Source: an uncultured Clostridia bacterium
Lineage (GTDB): Bacteria; Bacillota; Clostridia; Oscillospirales; Acutalibacteraceae
DNA: 64,000 nucleotides
Reading direction: 5' to 3'
Assembly (NCBI GenBank): GCA_947369085.1
Contig: CANBJR010000008.1
Location: 1 to 64,000 of the forward strand
Shown here: positions 1 through 10,465 of the stretch, piece after piece
Numbering within the stretch: position 1 is the stretch's first letter
Layout: every line of letters begins with the position of its first letter
Program-made: the position numbers and the translations under genes
Notes under the pieces: model-generated
What the model saw: only the letters and a program-made list of their open reading frames with translations
The model's database searches: none
Told to the model about the DNA's origin: nothing

Positions 1-154
1 AGCCTTCCCAAAGTATCTGACAACTCCATGGACTGGGAAAGATACATTGACTATATAAAATCATCAGTACGTTCTAAAATTTTCTTTGCTACAAATAGTG
101 CCGTCGGCATTTCAGTTCGGTTGTTAAATGGAAGTATATTTTTTAGAAATTGTT

Positions 155-733
155 TCAAACTTCCTCTCCTCCCTGTAAATCACAAATACCATTCAAAATA
201 GTTTTTATTGCAAAGTCAAAAGTATCATCGAGCGATGTTGGATTCCCGTATCCCCCATGGCTTTCAATGTCAGCAAATCCCTGTAAAAAAGCACGAAGCA
301 TTCTAACGCTATGTACCTTTTGTTTTTCAGTTAGTCCATAGGCTTCAAGTACTTGGAACAGGACGGATATAGACCCTTGTGTTGCTTTCAAATGTTCCTT
401 TGATTGATACATATTGTACCATTGCATTGCTTCGAACAAACCTTTGTGGTTAGAAACAAAATTCCGATAAGCATGACAGATTGCAAAAATTGCATCGTCC
501 TTTGCTTTACCTATGGCAACTCTTGTTATTTCACTCTCCAAAGAACACCAGCCATACAGCATTAGTTCTTTGTTTAGTTCATCAAGTCCACCGCTGAAAT
601 GCTTATATAGTGACGGAGATTTTATCCCCAATTCATTTGCTAACACCTTCAAGGTTACATTCGTAATACCTTTTTCATCCGCCATATTCGCAGCTATTTC
701 AATAATTTTCTGCTTGTCTAATCCCGCTTTCAC
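155..733 (-). CDS. TetR/AcrR family transcriptional regulator
   Basis: N-terminal HTH (IIEIAANMADEKGITNVTLKVLANELGIKSPSLYKHF). Confidence 0.88.
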   Translation of the reverse strand: MKAGLDKQKIIEIAANMADEKGITNVTLKVLANELGIKSPSLYKHFSGGLDELNKELMLYGWCSLESEITRVAIGKAKDDAIFAICHAYRNFVSNHKGLFEAMQWYNMYQSKEHLKATQGSISVLFQVLEAYGLTEKQKVHSVRMLRAFLQGFADIESHGGYGNPTSLDDTFDFAIKTILNGICDLQGGEEV

Positions 734-861
734 AAAGCTATTCCTTTCCTATTTTTAGCTAATCTAGTTAGCCATTATATCATATCTGTTAATTAATGTC
801 AAGCTAACACTTAAAGGCGTACTTATGGCAGTGCTCACAAAATCACCCCCTGAACACAAAA

Positions 862-899
862 AATCCGATTGAATTTCATTTTAGAAAACCAATCGGATT
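862..899. terminator. Hairpin terminator, 10-bp stem AATCCGATTG/CAATCGGATT
   Basis: Perfect inverted repeat between genes. Confidence 0.6.
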
Positions 900-942
900 G
901 TGTTACTTTTATTGAATTGTAAATCAAGCGGTAAACCGGAAT

Positions 943-1386
943 TTATATTTTTTTCTGCAAATAAATCATATCTACCAGTTGAGTACTTGCTTCATATATT
1001 GAATGGTCATAATTATCCGTGAAGAAGTTTTTAATGCTATGCGAACGAATAAATCCACACTTCTCATAAAAAGGAATTGTCAACGGACTATCCCCTGTGC
1101 CAACTTGCAATACAGAATACTTCCCTTTGTATGTCGTAGCAACGAAGTCAATTAGTGCTTTACCATAACCCTTTCCCTGATATTCTGGTTCAGTTGCAAT
1201 GTTTTTGATTTCAAGGACACCGTTCCCCTCATCTGTTATCACACATTCGCACTTAACTCCATCATCGTCCAAAACATACATTGTCCCCTTATTAAGATAC
1301 CTGTCTATCATATCCTCTTGCTCATCTGCTAATAGCAGCAACGGAAGAAATTGTTTTTTATTCTCCTTGATTTCTTTAATTTTCAT
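943..1386 (-). CDS. GNAT family N-acetyltransferase
   Basis: Motif A-like EPEYQGKGYGKALIDF. Confidence 0.88.
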   Translation of the reverse strand: MKIKEIKENKKQFLPLLLLADEQEDMIDRYLNKGTMYVLDDDGVKCECVITDEGNGVLEIKNIATEPEYQGKGYGKALIDFVATTYKGKYSVLQVGTGDSPLTIPFYEKCGFIRSHSIKNFFTDNYDHSIYEASTQLVDMIYLQKKI

Positions 1387-1503
1387 ATCAACTTGCTCCC
1401 TAAATTACGATTTAATAGTCCACTTACCTTTAATTCATCAATTTCTTTTATTTTAAATTGACTTGCTGTTTTTCAATTATAGTAATTCCCTTCACATCAA
1501 AAA

Positions 1504-1833
1504 TTACAAATTCTTAGCCTTCTTTTGCGCCTCATTATCCGGCATTTTAAAAACATAATTGCCGTTTTTCCAATTTCTCAGATTACTGAGTCTTATATCT
1601 GCGCCATTATCTCCGTGTTCAGGGTCATTAATTAAATCTGTAATCATCCGACAAGGTAAATCAGGACATTCGCCGCAATGTTCAAAGCCTTTTTCTATAC
1701 AGCATTTGGCTTTGTCACATTCACCCCAGAACATCTTGCCGCCATTTGACTTACAGCCCTTGCAATTAACCTTATCTTTCCACTCACATATTTCGCAGTA
1801 TGTACCGCAATATGCTATCATATCCTTGTTCAT
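1504..1833 (-). CDS. DUF3795-like Cys-rich protein
   Basis: MIAYCGTYCEICEWKDKVNCKGCKSNGG, Cys-rich pattern. Confidence 0.7.
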   Translation of the reverse strand: MNKDMIAYCGTYCEICEWKDKVNCKGCKSNGGKMFWGECDKAKCCIEKGFEHCGECPDLPCRMITDLINDPEHGDNGADIRLSNLRNWKNGNYVFKMPDNEAQKKAKNL

Positions 1834-1834
1834 T

Positions 1835-2188
1835 TTAAAAACTCCCCTGATTATTACTTCTTTTTTTAGACTTTCTTTCCGGCAGTTCAGAAAACATTTC
1901 AGCTACCATTTTCTGCAACTGCTCCTTATTATCAATAATTGTAACAGGAAGCATAGGCTTTGCTCCCTTATATGGTGGTTGAGGCACACTATCAGGCATA
2001 TATCTTTCACTTGCATTTGTAATCTTCACCATAAATCCCGAGCCGTATATTCCGCCGAATATTCTCTCCTTATAATAGAAAATATATCCGCCCATCATCG
2101 GAATTTTGCGCACATCATCAAGGTCTGACAACTGTTCAGTTACATATTCTGCAAGCTCTTTAGCATTCATATTAAAACCGCCTTTCAT
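1835..2188 (-). CDS. TfoX N-terminal domain-like protein
   Basis: MMGGYIFYYKERIFGGIYGSGFMVKIT resembles TfoX_N. Confidence 0.75.
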   Translation of the reverse strand: MKGGFNMNAKELAEYVTEQLSDLDDVRKIPMMGGYIFYYKERIFGGIYGSGFMVKITNASERYMPDSVPQPPYKGAKPMLPVTIIDNKEQLQKMVAEMFSELPERKSKKRSNNQGSF

Positions 2189-2200
2189 ATTTCATTGTAA

Positions 2201-3055
2201 TCAAAAATGAGGTTTTGTATTGTAAAAATGCGACACATTTCCAATTGCATTATTAATTGACATTCCGTGATACTTTTTAAATTCCCTTATGAGGTGCGAC
2301 TGGTCATAATACCCGAATTTTTCAACTGCGTCAAGTACATTGAAATGATACTTCAGACATTCCTGCCACAAAAGTTGATAACGGATAAGATTAATCATTT
2401 GCTTGGGAGAAACACCTGTATATTCGGCAAACCTGCGTTCAAGCTGTCTTTTGCTTATAACACAATAATTGGAAAGCTCATCGACTCCTACTTTCCCATT
2501 ATTGTTTATTATACAATAAATAGAATTCATAACATCAGGATTTTCACGTTTTGTATTAAGTCTGTGCAACAAAAATTTCTCTGCTATCACTTTTCGCTCA
2601 TAAATACTTTCAGCATCGAACAGTTTTTCATTCAGCTCTCTTGCAAAGCCGGAAAAATACGCATCTGCATCTAAAAATGCATTCAGAACACCGTTCATAA
2701 CTTCATCAGCAAACAACACAGCACTCCACGCATAAAAGCGTATGCCAAAGCAAAAGCAGTCGTTTTCATCAGCAGAATAAGAAAAATTATTGACACCGCA
2801 AAAATGACTGCCTGTTGAGTTTAAGTCCGGATTTCCCGTAACCATAATATCCATACAAATATCGGGATTTACCCATATTTTATTCTTTTCATTCGTAATA
2901 ATAACTGCTCTCCTATGTCTGGTTCCCCAAAAGCACCTTATGTACGGCTTTAAGTCCTCACACGGCTCTATTTCTATATAGTTACCCGAATGTGTGGGAT
3001 TGGAAGTAACAGTAGTAAAAATTTCATTAAGTCTGAAGGGCATATAAATCACCAA
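2201..3055 (-). CDS. AraC family transcriptional regulator
   Basis: C-terminal double HTH (ISKRQLERRFAEYTGVSPKQMINLIRYQ ... FGYYDQSHLIREFKKYHG). Confidence 0.88.
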   Translation of the reverse strand: MVIYMPFRLNEIFTTVTSNPTHSGNYIEIEPCEDLKPYIRCFWGTRHRRAVIITNEKNKIWVNPDICMDIMVTGNPDLNSTGSHFCGVNNFSYSADENDCFCFGIRFYAWSAVLFADEVMNGVLNAFLDADAYFSGFARELNEKLFDAESIYERKVIAEKFLLHRLNTKRENPDVMNSIYCIINNNGKVGVDELSNYCVISKRQLERRFAEYTGVSPKQMINLIRYQLLWQECLKYHFNVLDAVEKFGYYDQSHLIREFKKYHGMSINNAIGNVSHFYNTKPHF

Positions 3056-3175
3056 TATTATTAATCATGTTCATATAATAACATAACAATATATTATTGT
3101 CCAATTAATTTATTTTTTGCTTATTCTATATATAGCAAAACATATACATTGCATATTATTTTTTATAAAAAGCAA

Positions 3176-3210
3176 AAACAAGCGACAGATTGACTTACTA
3201 TCGCTTGTTT
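3176..3210. terminator. Hairpin terminator, 10-bp stem AAACAAGCGA/TCGCTTGTTT
   Basis: Perfect inverted repeat in intergenic DNA. Confidence 0.6.
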
Positions 3211-3325
3211 GTTCATCTTTCTTTTTTAGGGTTTACCCCAACTATTGACATAGAGCCGAAATATAATGATTGACTCATATGTTTGATAATATTAAATTAA
3301 CCGGATAATGAAAGCAATCAGTATT

Positions 3326-5396
3326 CTAAGCCGCAAGGATAATTGAAAGCCTTACATTATTTTCTGTGCTGTCAATATCTATAGCCGACTTATCATTAAA
3401 ATCAAATCTAATCTCGTAGATTTGATTTTCTGATAATGCAGTATCACAATTTACAGTGTTCCCCTGAGAATCACAAATTGACCATTCAGTATTAAAGTCT
3501 GTAAGTTTGCCCTTTTCGTCCTGATAAAACAGTTTATATTCAGATGCCCTCTTATTAAGACCGTTCACCTTAAAGGCAATTGTATTGTCCTGTAAAACAT
3601 TATAAATATTTGCCTTCATCAAATAAGTTGCAGGCACTAACTCAGTTTTGCTAAGCTCCTTAAACTCGCTGTCAGATAAATTATATCTCTCCATATCATT
3701 CAAAGATATTTTTTTAGCAGGCGACTGCGGCAGATAAACAAAGTCATCCTGCCAACGCACCATTTCCATATCATTTGTCGGGCAGTACAGTGTGTTTCCC
3801 CTTACATCAGCAATCATTCCAACAGCCATATTATTGTACTGAGGCAATGAAGAAACAGGCAGTTCATAAACTGTTTTTCCGTTTGAAAAATCAAGCACTT
3901 CATAGCACCACATATCTGTGTCAAGATTTTGCCAATAACCATACAGATAGCCTGTGGCAGTTGACAGCTTAATCATAGAAGTATCTCGTATGTCATCCCT
4001 CAGCCACACCTTTTCAGCTTTGTAGGAATCACCGTCTTGTACAAAATCTACTCTTTCAACACCCGGAGCAATATACTTACCACCCTTATTTTTCCAATTG
4101 CTGTCATAGATATTATCGTACGACTGAACCGATGAATCTGCATCAGGCTCGGCAAGTCCTGCGTTTCCTGCTCCAAACCAGTTACATACCAATACAGAAG
4201 TTCTTCCGTCACCGGAAGAATAGACAAGAATAGAGTTTTCAACAGCAACAGGGACATCGTCGCCCAAGGTATCCAGTACAGGTGTTTTAGCCACAACCTC
4301 ACCCGTTTTTGATGATATTGCAATTAAATTTATAGGATCAAGGTTATCAGTAAAAATAACTAAATCTTTTGTAAGTGTTGGAGTTGTTCCGCTTCCGTAA
4401 GCAAGGCCACCGCCTGTGTATTCAGAACCCTCCTGTGCATCATTTGCGCCGTTGCTGTCGTAGTCAACTTTCCATTTAACTTTAACCTCATTATCTGCCT
4501 CAAGCATATAACAGGATTTATTTGTAAGGATAACAGCTCCGTCTTCATTAGATGAAATACCATTTTCTGCGCCTTCTCCGTCTGTAAGCTTATGGACAAA
4601 AATGTTATCATCAATTGAGGCTTTCTCGCCATTCATAGTCTTTTGGATATACTCATTTGAGATATATCCCATAAAACCAGCAGGATTTCTATCAGGGTAT
4701 ATCCTAAATCCTCCTGTTACAAACCAAAGATTTCCACAGTAGTCATATACAATGCTCAAAAGATTGGTGTCAATATTATTTCCAAGCAATTTTTTTTGCC
4801 TGAGCAGCTACATCAATATCCAAGATTTTCTTAAATTCAGGGAGAATTTCGCCTTTTTCGTCTTTAGTCTGAACAACAATTATATGGCCGTGAGAAGTCG
4901 GCATAACAACATTGTCATTACTGTCAACAAAAGAATATGAAATTTGAACCACATAACCTCCTCCGTCGTGCTGAGAAGGTATAAAAGCTCCCTTTCTGAC
5001 GATATTTTCACCATCCATTTCTACAATGGCAACACCGCCGAGCAGAGGAGTAATCATATTTTGCTGACTATCGTAAAACGCTGCAGAAGGTGCCTGCTTG
5101 TTTAATGTTTCAATAGAAGTACTGAGCTGCGAGCCTATACCAATAGGCAATACTGCGTCTGTAACATCAGAACTGTATGAATCATTGTGAACAGCATTAT
5201 CGCTGTCAGCCATATAAGGATTTTTTGCAACATCATTAGCCGAAATTCTGATTGGCACAAGAGCCTGAGTCTGAGTCTTAGCTTGTGTCTGGGTATCTTT
5301 CTCCGTGTCAGTATTGTTTTCCGTTGCTGTACAACTTGACAGCATAACTAATGTAATTAAAGCAAAAGCACATAATAATCTTTTTCTGATTTTCAT
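3326..5396 (-). pseudogene. Beta-propeller (PQQ-like) lipoprotein split into two ORFs by a frameshift at an A8 tract
   Basis: Lipobox LVMLSSC in the 5' ORF (4776..5396). The 3' ORF (3326..4789) continues the protein after removing 1 nt from A8 (plus-strand T8 at 4790-4797); 2070 nt = 690 codons after correction. Confidence 0.75.
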
Positions 5397-5648
5397 TTTC
5401 AGCCCTCGATTTTAAATTTTTAATATTATACACTATTTTTCAGCATTTTTCAATATTTTTACAAAAAAGAAATCATTACTTACATGTAATTTCATATAAA
5501 ATAAATATCACACCTGCAAAGCCGGTGGTTTTATAACAGACCTAAAAAGGCATTTCACCAGCAGACCACTAAAGATGTATAGCACAAGCTAAAGCTACCT
5601 ACCACATTTACACTATTTTACTTTTTATCTACTTAATACATATTAAGA

Positions 5649-5680
5649 AAAAGCTGTAGGATTAATTTCCTACAGCTTTT
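5649..5680. terminator. Terminator hairpin, 13-bp stem AAAAGCTGTAGGA/TCCTACAGCTTTT
   Basis: Perfect inverted repeat directly after integrase stop. Confidence 0.75.
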
Positions 5681-7194
5681 CATGGCTCCCCTTTTGCGTA
5701 ACTATCCGAACACTCGGGGGCAGTATCAATATCAAGTTCCGGCGGCTCGATAAAAGATATTTGTTGCCCATCTTTAAGATTAAAATAAATTATGATTTTA
5801 TCGTCATATACTATGACGGAGTTTATAAAAGTGTCAATGATTTCTCGGCGGTACTTTTCGTCAAAGAGGTCGCCGCCCCGGAATTTATTAAGGTATTTTA
5901 ATACGTCCTGCTCCGTCAGCTTTGCCCTATTTGATATTTTTGCTTTTGCAAGCTCAATCTCTAAATCCTCTTTTTGGATTTGCAAGTTTTCAGCCTTTTC
6001 GTTTATTTTTGCCGCCACCGCCGGCACGGAGGAGGCTATCAGAGCGTTTGCGCAGCCGTCAAGCTCCTTGTCGATTGACTGCAAGCGAATTTCAAGCTCT
6101 CTTATGCCGCTCTCATTAAACAGTTCCTTATATTTCGCAACGACTCGCTCGGCAACATAATCTATCCTTTCCGCTGCAAGTATGTAGTTAACGGTCTGCT
6201 CAACGACGTACCACTCTAAAAAGTCCTTTTTCTCGCTCTTTTTCTTGCACCCTGAGCGGTGCTTTTTACGGCCGTGGCACGTATAATAATAATGCTTGTC
6301 GCCGTTGCGAGATGTGCCGCTGTCGCCAAACATCGGCGAGCCGCAGTTACCGCAAAAGCATTTGCCTGATAATAAAAAGTCTATATCATCCGTCTTTTTT
6401 TGTCCTCGCATACGTCTTGACAACTCCAATTTTTGTTGACACTTATTAAAAATATCATCGCTTATCAACCTCGGACAGCTCCGGGGGATTTCGCCCTTGT
6501 AGGTATAGTCGCCTATGTAAACTCTGTTTTTAAAAATGTTGTCAAAGCTTGTGCAAGTCCATTTTTTGCCAAACTTAGTAGCATAACCTTTATTGTTAAG
6601 AGCAGCGGCAATCTCGGTTTTTGTATTGCCTTTTGCAAACATATCAAAAGCAAGCTGCACCGCCGGGGCGGTTTTATCGTCAACGGCTAATTTTTTATCA
6701 ACAATTTTATATCCGTAAGGTGCAGAGCCTGTCACATATCCGTGTCTTGCTGTATCTTCCATTCCTCGCCGAGTATTTTCGGCGAGGTTAACAGAATAAT
6801 ACTCGGCATACGACTCTAAAATGCCCTCAATTATAATGCTCTCCGAGCCTTCTCCGAGTCCCTCGGTTGCCGATAAAACACGCACACCGCATTTTTTGAG
6901 TTTATTTTTATAAACCGCAGAATCATAGCGATTTCTGGCAAAGCGGTCAAGTTTCCAGACGATAATATATTCAAACTGCCCTTTTTTGGCGTCGGAAATC
7001 ATCTTTTGGAAGTCGGGGCGGTGGTCGCTCCTGCCGCTCATAGCCTTGTCTATGTACTCGCCTACAACAGCATAGCCGCTCCGCTCTGCAAAGGCTTTAC
7101 ACTCTCTGAGCTGTCCCTCAATGCTCTGCTCTTTTTGGTTAGTGGAGCTGTAACGAGCATAAATAACGCAGTTTAATTTTTTAGCAGCACTCAT
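5680..7194 (-). CDS. Large serine recombinase (phage integrase)
   Basis: N-terminal YARYSSTNQKEQSIEGQLREC, WKLDRFARNRYDSAVYKNKL, zinc ribbon CGNCGSPMFGD, coiled C-terminus. Confidence 0.96.
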   Translation of the reverse strand: MSAAKKLNCVIYARYSSTNQKEQSIEGQLRECKAFAERSGYAVVGEYIDKAMSGRSDHRPDFQKMISDAKKGQFEYIIVWKLDRFARNRYDSAVYKNKLKKCGVRVLSATEGLGEGSESIIIEGILESYAEYYSVNLAENTRRGMEDTARHGYVTGSAPYGYKIVDKKLAVDDKTAPAVQLAFDMFAKGNTKTEIAAALNNKGYATKFGKKWTCTSFDNIFKNRVYIGDYTYKGEIPRSCPRLISDDIFNKCQQKLELSRRMRGQKKTDDIDFLLSGKCFCGNCGSPMFGDSGTSRNGDKHYYYTCHGRKKHRSGCKKKSEKKDFLEWYVVEQTVNYILAAERIDYVAERVVAKYKELFNESGIRELEIRLQSIDKELDGCANALIASSVPAVAAKINEKAENLQIQKEDLEIELAKAKISNRAKLTEQDVLKYLNKFRGGDLFDEKYRREIIDTFINSVIVYDDKIIIYFNLKDGQQISFIEPPELDIDTAPECSDSYAKGEP

Positions 7195-7215
7195 AATAAT
7201 ACCTACTCATCAATT

Positions 7216-8145
7216 TTAAATATCTAATACATCATAAAACGTTTGTTCTGATATAATCTCAATATCCTGCCCTTTTAATTTTAATTGCTCAGCCTTTTTT
7301 TGCTTTGAACTTTTACCGTCCTTAATTGAACTGCAATAGTCATTATTTCCCAAAATGAGAAAATTTGTTTTCTTTGTAACTGAATTTGCAACCTTGCCGC
7401 CTATATTTACAACTAATTGCATAGCATCTGCACGCTTCATTTTTTCCAAGGTACCAGTAAAAACACATTCTTTATCATAAAACAAGTTAGTAGTATCAAC
7501 ATCATCACCATTACAAACTATCTTGCTTATATCAATTCTACTTCCGGATTTACCTCTGTATCTATGCTTTTTAAAAGAATTTGCAAAATTTTCAAAAGTT
7601 CCATATTTTAATAAAGCTTCTCTTTTGCATATTTTGAGTAATTCAAGGCAGTTTTCACAATCAACCAAGGAACGATGTTTTCCTTTAGAGTCTATATTCA
7701 GATATTCAATCATATCGGATAAACGGTGATGTTCAAGTTGCTGATAAAGTTTCCTGCTCAACCTCAATGTATCAATGTAATTATTATTTATATTTTGTTC
7801 GGTATTTTGGCAAAGAAAACCAACATCAAAACTTATATTATGTCCAACTAAAGGAAGTTCACCGATAAAATCTATATAATTCGGCATAACTTCGGACAAA
7901 TCAGGAGCATCACTCAACATTTCATTTGTTATTCCAGTAAGTTCAACGATATAATCATCAAGTTCAATCGAAGGTTTTACCAAGGTATTAAAAATATCTG
8001 TTATTTCACCGTCCACTACTTTCAAAGCCGCCATTTCTATAATTTTATCATATTTACGGTCAAATCCAGTAGTTTCAAAGTCCATAACAATATATTTATC
8101 AGGAAAATCAATAATACTTATGCCTTTTTTATTTTCTATACTCAT
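7216..8145 (-). CDS. DnaQ-like 3'-5' exonuclease fused to a C-terminal BRCT domain
   Basis: YIVMDFETTGFDRKYDKIIE and VGHNISFDVGFL exonuclease motifs; BRCT CVFTGTLEKMKRADAMQLVVNIGGKVANSVTKKTNFLILG. Confidence 0.9.
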   Translation of the reverse strand: MSIENKKGISIIDFPDKYIVMDFETTGFDRKYDKIIEMAALKVVDGEITDIFNTLVKPSIELDDYIVELTGITNEMLSDAPDLSEVMPNYIDFIGELPLVGHNISFDVGFLCQNTEQNINNNYIDTLRLSRKLYQQLEHHRLSDMIEYLNIDSKGKHRSLVDCENCLELLKICKREALLKYGTFENFANSFKKHRYRGKSGSRIDISKIVCNGDDVDTTNLFYDKECVFTGTLEKMKRADAMQLVVNIGGKVANSVTKKTNFLILGNNDYCSSIKDGKSSKQKKAEQLKLKGQDIEIISEQTFYDVLDI

Positions 8146-8166
8146 ATTGGCATTACTCCTTATTTA

Positions 8167-8388
8167 TTATATTTTCCACCTATTACCGCAATTCTGACAT
8201 ACCGCTTCAGAGTGTGTTTTTGATTTTGTCTTGCTATTTGTCAATAAAGGAATGATAAGAATCAATCCCACAGTGCATATAGCCAACAAAATCCACAAAC
8301 ACCAGCCTAAACAACCTCTATGTTTTGTTTTTACATCGGTTACAGCTTGTACTGTAACATTTTCACTTCCACATTTTGGGCATACCAT
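8167..8388 (-). CDS. Zinc-ribbon membrane protein
   Basis: CPKCGSENV ... hydrophobic segment ... CQNCGNRW. Confidence 0.6.
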   Translation of the reverse strand: MVCPKCGSENVTVQAVTDVKTKHRGCLGWCLWILLAICTVGLILIIPLLTNSKTKSKTHSEAVCQNCGNRWKI

Positions 8389-8486
8389 AAAAAATCCTCC
8401 TTATATACGGCACATATTGACAACTTCTGCCGTATAATGTAAAATAATATTTGAGAGGTGAATATACTTCTCTTTACGTTCATTTA

Positions 8487-8515
8487 GCCGTCCACTATTC
8501 GCTGTAGTGGACGGC
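8487..8515. terminator. Strong hairpin, 11-bp stem GCCGTCCACTA/TAGTGGACGGC
   Basis: Perfect inverted repeat between repressor and downstream minus-strand genes. Confidence 0.6.
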
Positions 8516-8562
8516 ATTTTCATTTAAAATCTACATATATAATTTTACTGGCACGCTTATAT

Positions 8563-8925
8563 TTAGGCGTGTTTTTCTTTTAGTTTTTTATCTATGTAAT
8601 TTCCACTACTAACCATATCATTCGACAAATCAAATAATTTCTGCTTTCCTTTATCATTCAAGCAGTCATAGTTATTTATTAACTGTTGTCTTTTAATATC
8701 TTTAATATTATTTTTCACTTCACTTACATATTCATCATAAAATACTTCCATTTTAACGTTTAAAGCAGTGCATATTTTAGCAAGAACAGTTATATCAACT
8801 TTCATATTATCCCGCTTAATAATACTATATATAGTTGATTTTGATACACCTATACGTTCTGCCAACTCATTAGGATTGCTGTTTTTTTCACTTAATAGGT
8901 TTGACAGCGTTTTACCTATTCCCAT
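8563..8925 (-). CDS. XRE-family phage repressor (start re-assigned from 9060 to internal ATG)
   Basis: HTH NELAERIGVSKSTIYSIIKRDN; divergent from cro-like gene with shared operators. Confidence 0.85.
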   Translation of the reverse strand: MGIGKTLSNLLSEKNSNPNELAERIGVSKSTIYSIIKRDNMKVDITVLAKICTALNVKMEVFYDEYVSEVKNNIKDIKRQQLINNYDCLNDKGKQKLFDLSNDMVSSGNYIDKKLKEKHA

Positions 8926-8986
8926 AGTATGCCTCCTTTCTATAAATATATAATAACAGATATTGAACATAAAATCAACCAAAATT

Positions 8987-9130
8987 TGCGCATTTGCGCA
9001 AATTTGGAAATGCTTACAAAAACAGTAAATAATTTTATGCAAAACGTAAAATTTACGCATTTGCGCAATTTTTAGTTGACAATGTATGCGTTTGCGTATA
9101 TAATTAAATCAAAAGAAACGCAAATGCGTA
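8987..9130. promoter_or_regulatory. Lysogeny switch: four 14-bp operators (8987-9000, 9054-9067, 9085-9098, 9117-9130) around divergent promoters
   Basis: TGCGCATTTGCGCA, TACGCATTTGCGCA, TATGCGTTTGCGTA, AACGCAAATGCGTA. Confidence 0.85.
9076..9104 (+). promoter_or_regulatory. Consensus promoter TTGACA-17-TATAAT for the lytic operon with an operator in the spacer
   Basis: TTGACA 9076-9081, TATAAT 9099-9104. Confidence 0.88.
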
Positions 9131-9148
9131 AATAAAGGAGGTTATACA

Positions 9149-9346
9149 ATGTACGCAAATTTAGACCGTGAAATAAACAGCAACGGAATGTCTTGGAGGT
9201 CAGTATCTTTAGCAATTGGAATGCCCGAAAGTACTTTTCGCAATAAAATTACAAACGGGGATTTTTCAATCGGTGAAGCGTTTGCAATTAAAGAACGAGT
9301 ATTTCCAAAATATGAATTAGAATACTTGTTTGACAAATCCGCATAA
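9149..9346 (+). CDS. Cro-like DNA-binding protein
   Basis: Small HTH protein directly after the operator region. Confidence 0.75.
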   Translation: MYANLDREINSNGMSWRSVSLAIGMPESTFRNKITNGDFSIGEAFAIKERVFPKYELEYLFDKSA

Positions 9347-9359
9347 AGGAGCAAATCAA

Positions 9360-9803
9360 ATGTATTTTAACACGCAAACAGGACAACCCCAAAAATCAAA
9401 AGTCTATCTCGTCTGCGGTGCTCCGGGCAGCGGCAAAACTACATATGTTATGCAACATAAAGAGCTGGGTGACTTTGTCCTTGACCTTGACCTTATCCGT
9501 CAGGCTTTCGGAGCACCGCAAAAGACAGACGAGTGTTTTCAGCGGCAAGTCCTTTTAGTGAGAGATTTGCTTTATAACGAGATTGTGCATCAGCAAATTG
9601 GATGTAAAAACATCTGGGTAATCTCAGGATTGCCCGAACTCAGCAAAAGACGTGCGGCAGCTCTACAGCTCGGAGCAGAGATTATTTTTGTCAAAACTAA
9701 AAAAATCGACTGCATACGCAGAGTTATGAGAGATGACAGCCGCAAGGATAAAGCTAAACAGATTGATATTATAAACGAGTATTTTGATAAACTGGAGGAG
9801 TGA
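9360..9803 (+). CDS. P-loop AAA/kinase-like protein
   Basis: Walker A VCGAPGSGKTTYV; start re-assigned to 9360. Confidence 0.82.
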   Translation: MYFNTQTGQPQKSKVYLVCGAPGSGKTTYVMQHKELGDFVLDLDLIRQAFGAPQKTDECFQRQVLLVRDLLYNEIVHQQIGCKNIWVISGLPELSKRRAAALQLGAEIIFVKTKKIDCIRRVMRDDSRKDKAKQIDIINEYFDKLEE

Positions 9804-10015
9804 TTATGCGGCTTGTACAAATCGGCGTGCAATCTTTAAGAGGTCCGGACGGTAGTTTTTTACCGAGTGAGCCTATATACAGAGAGATGACGGACGACGA
9901 GGCTAAAAAAGCCGCCGCCCGGGAAGAAAAAATGCTTGACGAAGCAGCATCCGACATTGCGAAAACGATGAAACAATATAAGGAGCGTTTTTTTGGAGAG
10001 GAGGCGGAAGAATGA
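9800..10015 (+). CDS. Hypothetical phage protein
   Basis: ORF overlapping neighbours in operon. Confidence 0.55.
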   Translation: MIMRLVQIGVQSLRGPDGSFLPSEPIYREMTDDEAKKAAAREEKMLDEAASDIAKTMKQYKERFFGEEAEE

Positions 10016-10284
10016 GCGAATTAACCGAAGCGCAGAAAAACAAACGCTACAGGCAATTTAAAAAATACAAGGTTATATGCAAGTTGCCAAGTGCCGAGCA
10101 GTACTGTCAAAAGTACAGCGGCTCACCTTGTTGCTTTTTTTGCAAGGACAAGCAGACGTGCAAAAGTGCTTGTCAAAATGAGCCTATAGGCTGTAACTGC
10201 TCAGCCTGTAAGGACAAAAACGGAGGGATAAAAGTTGAGAGAGCACTGCAAAGGCTGCGGACACAGGCGGCCGCTGACAAATAA
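10012..10284 (+). CDS. Cys-rich hypothetical phage protein
   Basis: Multiple CxxC; ATGA overlap with previous ORF. Confidence 0.55.
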   Translation: MSELTEAQKNKRYRQFKKYKVICKLPSAEQYCQKYSGSPCCFFCKDKQTCKSACQNEPIGCNCSACKDKNGGIKVERALQRLRTQAAADK

Positions 10285-10465
10285 TAATGTTTGTTGTCAG
10301 ACTGTATGTCACTATCTGCTTGATACAGGCAAGGTCAGAGGCTGTCCGCCCGACAAATGCCCACACTACACAACCGACAAATGCCCACACTACACAACCG
10401 AGAAATGCCACGAGCTGGGCAAGTGGCAGACACTCGCAAAAAAGGAGAATGAAAATGGATATTAA
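10235..10465 (+). CDS. Cys/His-rich hypothetical protein with internal 8-aa tandem repeat
   Basis: CPHYTTDKCPHYTTEKC; TTG start. Confidence 0.5.
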   Translation: MREHCKGCGHRRPLTNNNVCCQTVCHYLLDTGKVRGCPPDKCPHYTTDKCPHYTTEKCHELGKWQTLAKKENENGY

